Shown one piece after another: positions 12,072-14,078 of a stretch of 14,078 nt of DNA (position 1 is the first letter of the stretch; each line of letters starts with the position of its first letter). The notes beneath the pieces are model-generated. The model worked only from the letters and a program-made list of their open reading frames with translations, did no database searches and was not told the DNA's origin. The translations under genes and the position numbers were made by a program. The stretch is from Clostridia bacterium (GTDB lineage Bacteria; Bacillota; Clostridia; Oscillospirales; CAG-272): positions 1 through 14,078 of the forward strand of contig CAADYQ010000195.1 in the NCBI GenBank assembly GCA_900753295.1. Reading direction: 5' to 3'.

Positions 12072-12926
12072 ATGTACAGAATAACAAAAAAAGAAAAACT
12101 CAATCCCACCGTAACGCTTATGGAGATAGAAGCGCCGCTCGTTGCGCGCAAGGCGGAGGCGGGGCAGTTCATAATACTGCGCGTGGATGCCGACGGCGAA
12201 CGCATACCGCTCACCGTTGCGGGCTTTGACCGCGCGGCAGGCACCGTGAGGATAATATTTCAGACGGTCGGCGCTACCACCGCGGCGCTCGCGCGGCTCG
12301 ACGCAGGCGACTCGATAGCCGACTTTGTCGGCCCTCTCGGCAAATCGACCGAGACCGAGGGCTTACACAACGTCTGCGTGATCGGCGGCGGCGTCGGCTG
12401 CGCCATTGCGCTCCCGGTCGCGGAAAAGCTGCACGCCGAGGGCTGCCGCGTGACCTCCGTCATCGGCTTCCGCACGCGCGATCTTGTGATACTTGAGGAT
12501 GAATTCCGTGCGGCGTCGGACGTCCTGCACGTCGTTACCGACGACGGCAGCTACGCGCGCCGCGGCAATGTCTGCCTGCCGCTTGACGAAATGCTGTCGG
12601 CAGGCGAAAAATTCGACCGCGTTATTGCGATAGGTCCGCTCGTGATGATGAAATTCGCCACGGCAAAGGCGCGCGAGTACGGCATACCGGTGACCGTCTC
12701 TATGAACCCCATCATGATAGACGGCACCGGAATGTGCGGCGGCTGCCGCCTGACGCTGATAGAGGACGGCAAGCGCGTGGTGCGCTTTGCCTGCGTGGAC
12801 GGTCCCGATTTTGACGGCTACGCCGTTGATTTTGACGAGGCGATGGAGCGCGGCGGAATGTACCGCGAAGCCGAACGGCACGCATATGCGCGGGACTGCG
12901 ATCTTTTCGGAAAGGCGGAGGGCTGA
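12072..12926 (+). CDS. nfnA: NfnA-type small subunit (NADH-dependent reduced ferredoxin:NADP+ oxidoreductase; sulfide dehydrogenase beta-like)
   Basis: A 284-residue flavoprotein of the dihydroorotate-dehydrogenase electron-transfer (PyrK/NfnA) group. The N-terminal FAD barrel has EAGQFIILRVDADGERIPLT (about 29-48, with the RxPLT-like flavin motif). The NAD(H) domain has VCVIGGGVGCAIALPVA (101-117). The C-terminal part has MIDGTGMCGGCRL and FACVDGPDFDG, with Cys222, Cys225 and Cys241 plus nearby Asp218 available for a [2Fe-2S] cluster; described NfnA uses one Asp and three Cys. With NfnB it couples NADH and reduced ferredoxin to NADPH formation by flavin-based bifurcation. GGAG (12062-12065) is 6 bases before the start; nfnB follows after 3 bases. 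PyrK is the alternative, but the neighbouring GltA-like gene argues for NfnA. Confidence 0.93.
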   Translation: MYRITKKEKLNPTVTLMEIEAPLVARKAEAGQFIILRVDADGERIPLTVAGFDRAAGTVRIIFQTVGATTAALARLDAGDSIADFVGPLGKSTETEGLHNVCVIGGGVGCAIALPVAEKLHAEGCRVTSVIGFRTRDLVILEDEFRAASDVLHVVTDDGSYARRGNVCLPLDEMLSAGEKFDRVIAIGPLVMMKFATAKAREYGIPVTVSMNPIMIDGTGMCGGCRLTLIEDGKRVVRFACVDGPDFDGYAVDFDEAMERGGMYREAERHAYARDCDLFGKAEG

Positions 12927-12929
12927 GAA

Positions 12930-14078
12930 ATGGCAAAGATAAATATGGATGCAAAAAAAACGCCGATGCCGGTGCTCGATCCGACAGTGCGCGCCCGCAC
13001 GTTCGACGAGGTGGCGTGCGGATATTCCGACGAGGCTGCCGCAAATGAGGCTGCCCGCTGTCTCGGATGCAAATCGCCCGCCTGCGTGGGGGGATGTCCC
13101 GTCGGGATAAAGATACCCGACTTTATAGCCAGATTGCGCGACGGCGACATTGACGGCGCGTATGACGTGATATCAAAGGATTCGAGCCTTCCCGCCGTGT
13201 GCGGGCGCGTTTGCCCGCAGGAAACGCAGTGCGAGAGCCGCTGTGTGCGCGGCATAAAGGGCGAGCCGGTGGGTATAGGCAGGCTTGAGAGATATGTCGC
13301 CGACCGCCATGCGCAGTCGGAGGCAAGGGCGGCGCGTCCCGCCGGGAACGGCATACGCATTGCGGTGGTCGGCTCCGGTCCCTCCGGTCTTACCTGCGCC
13401 GGCGATCTCGCCAAGGCAGGCTTTTCGGTGACGGTATTTGAAGCGCTGCACACTCCCGGAGGCGTGCTTGTATACGGCATACCCGAATTCCGCCTGCCCA
13501 AGAGCATAGTCGCACGCGAGGTCAACGAGCTGCGCGCGCTCGGCGTTGAATTTATGACAAACACCGTTATCGGCAAAACGCTGACGGTAGACGAGCTGTT
13601 TGAGGGCGGCTATTCCGCCGTTTACATAGGCTCCGGCGCTGGACTGCCCATGTTTATGGGCATACCCGGCGAGGCGCTTTGCGGCGTTTATTCGGCAAAC
13701 GAATATCTTACCCGCTCGAACCTGATGAAGGCTTATCTGCCCGACTCGGCAACGCCGATAATGAAGGGCGGCACGGTGGCGGTAGTCGGCGGCGGCAACG
13801 TTGCCATGGATGCTGCGCGCACCGCACTGCGGCTCGGCGCGGAAAAGGTGATGATAATCTACCGCCGCTCGGAAGCCGAGCTTCCCGCGCGGCGCGAAGA
13901 GGTGGAACACGCAAAGGAGGAGGGCGTTGAGTTCAGATTCCTCTGCAACCCCACCGAAATACTGGGGTACGAGAACACGGACGCCCGCCGCGATCCGAAA
14001 AACGGATTCGTGCGCGGCATACGCTGCATACGCATGGAGCTGGGCGCGCCCGACGAGCGCGGACGCCGCCGTCCCGTC
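12930..14078 (+). CDS. nfnB: NfnB-type large subunit (GltA/glutamate synthase beta-like oxidoreductase), 3' end outside window
   Basis: The first 383 residues of a protein that runs off the end. Two N-terminal [4Fe-4S] clusters are indicated by Cys44, Cys47, Cys52, Cys56 (RCLGCKSPACVGGCPVG) and by Cys91, Cys95, Cys101, Cys105 (CGRVCPQETQCESRC). Then come the FAD site VVGSGPSGLTCAGDLA (147-162), GVLVYGIPEFRLPK (178-191) and the NADPH site VVGGGNVAMDAARTA (285-299), in the order of NfnB and of the glutamate synthase small subunit. The tight spacing with nfnA, 3 bases after its stop, marks it as NfnB rather than a glutamate synthase partner. It oxidises/reduces NADP(H) and ferredoxin in the cytoplasm. 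Confidence 0.94.
   Translation, partial: MAKINMDAKKTPMPVLDPTVRARTFDEVACGYSDEAAANEAARCLGCKSPACVGGCPVGIKIPDFIARLRDGDIDGAYDVISKDSSLPAVCGRVCPQETQCESRCVRGIKGEPVGIGRLERYVADRHAQSEARAARPAGNGIRIAVVGSGPSGLTCAGDLAKAGFSVTVFEALHTPGGVLVYGIPEFRLPKSIVAREVNELRALGVEFMTNTVIGKTLTVDELFEGGYSAVYIGSGAGLPMFMGIPGEALCGVYSANEYLTRSNLMKAYLPDSATPIMKGGTVAVVGGGNVAMDAARTALRLGAEKVMIIYRRSEAELPARREEVEHAKEEGVEFRFLCNPTEILGYENTDARRDPKNGFVRGIRCIRMELGAPDERGRRRPV

Noticed and set aside
1..14078. CRISPR arrays, tRNA or rRNA genes, integrase or transposase genes
   Set aside because: No regularly spaced repeats, no tRNA T-loop (GTTCGAATC-like) with matching acceptor stem, and no recognisable recombinase motifs were found on either strand.

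Overview
The window looks like a chromosomal segment of an anaerobic, fairly GC-rich member of the Clostridia (Oscillospirales or Christensenellales type). The reasons are the gene set (an NfnAB-type bifurcating oxidoreductase, a Clostridia-style FeoA/FeoB with a separate FeoB-associated Cys-rich peptide, a CD1247-type acidic protein, a TM2-domain protein) and the promoters, which are nearly all TTGACA- or TTGCAA-like with a 17-base spacer and a TATAAT box. The placement is inference from gene content; no rRNA, tRNA, CRISPR array, prophage or intact insertion sequence is visible.

Layout. 1-297 is the 3' end of a RecX-like gene (+). 445-2985 is a visibly AT-richer single gene for an 846-residue GmrSD/DUF262-DUF1524 type IV restriction-like protein (+), probably acquired. 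It ends at a 17-bp hairpin shared with the convergent operon that follows. 3157-4819 (-) holds an alpha/beta hydrolase and a nucleoside phosphorylase expressed from one promoter. 4958-5281 (-) is an XRE regulator divergent from a three-gene operon, 5621-6860 (+): TM2 protein, patatin-like phospholipase and a 30-residue single-pass membrane peptide. That operon has a consensus promoter whose -35 box overlaps a perfect 20-bp palindrome. 6861-7295 is a gene-free, hairpin-rich interval that may be a small palindromic repeat element. 7296-7817 (+) is a flavin reductase-like protein.

The right half is about iron and redox. 7824-8198 (-) is a DtxR-family regulator with the iron-type ligand set (Met, Cys, Glu, His). 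9302-8327 (-) is efp followed by a CD1247-type protein with an unusual Asp/Glu- and Cys-rich tail. Divergently, feoA-feoB (9575-11811, +) starts from a consensus promoter with an inverted repeat of DtxR-box flavour just after the -10. Directly after feoB, a promoter fused to a 44-bp palindrome precedes the FeoB-associated Cys-rich peptide, nfnA and nfnB (running off the end). This suggests that Fe(II) uptake and an iron-sulfur, electron-bifurcating enzyme are physically and perhaps regulatorily linked.

The two places most likely to hold something undescribed are the XRE / TM2 / patatin / micropeptide locus with its palindromic operator, and the junction between feoB and the Cys-rich peptide-nfnAB operon. 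The DUF262 protein is a recognisable defence family with an extra C-terminal region. All functional statements below are from reading the sequence; no database search was run.
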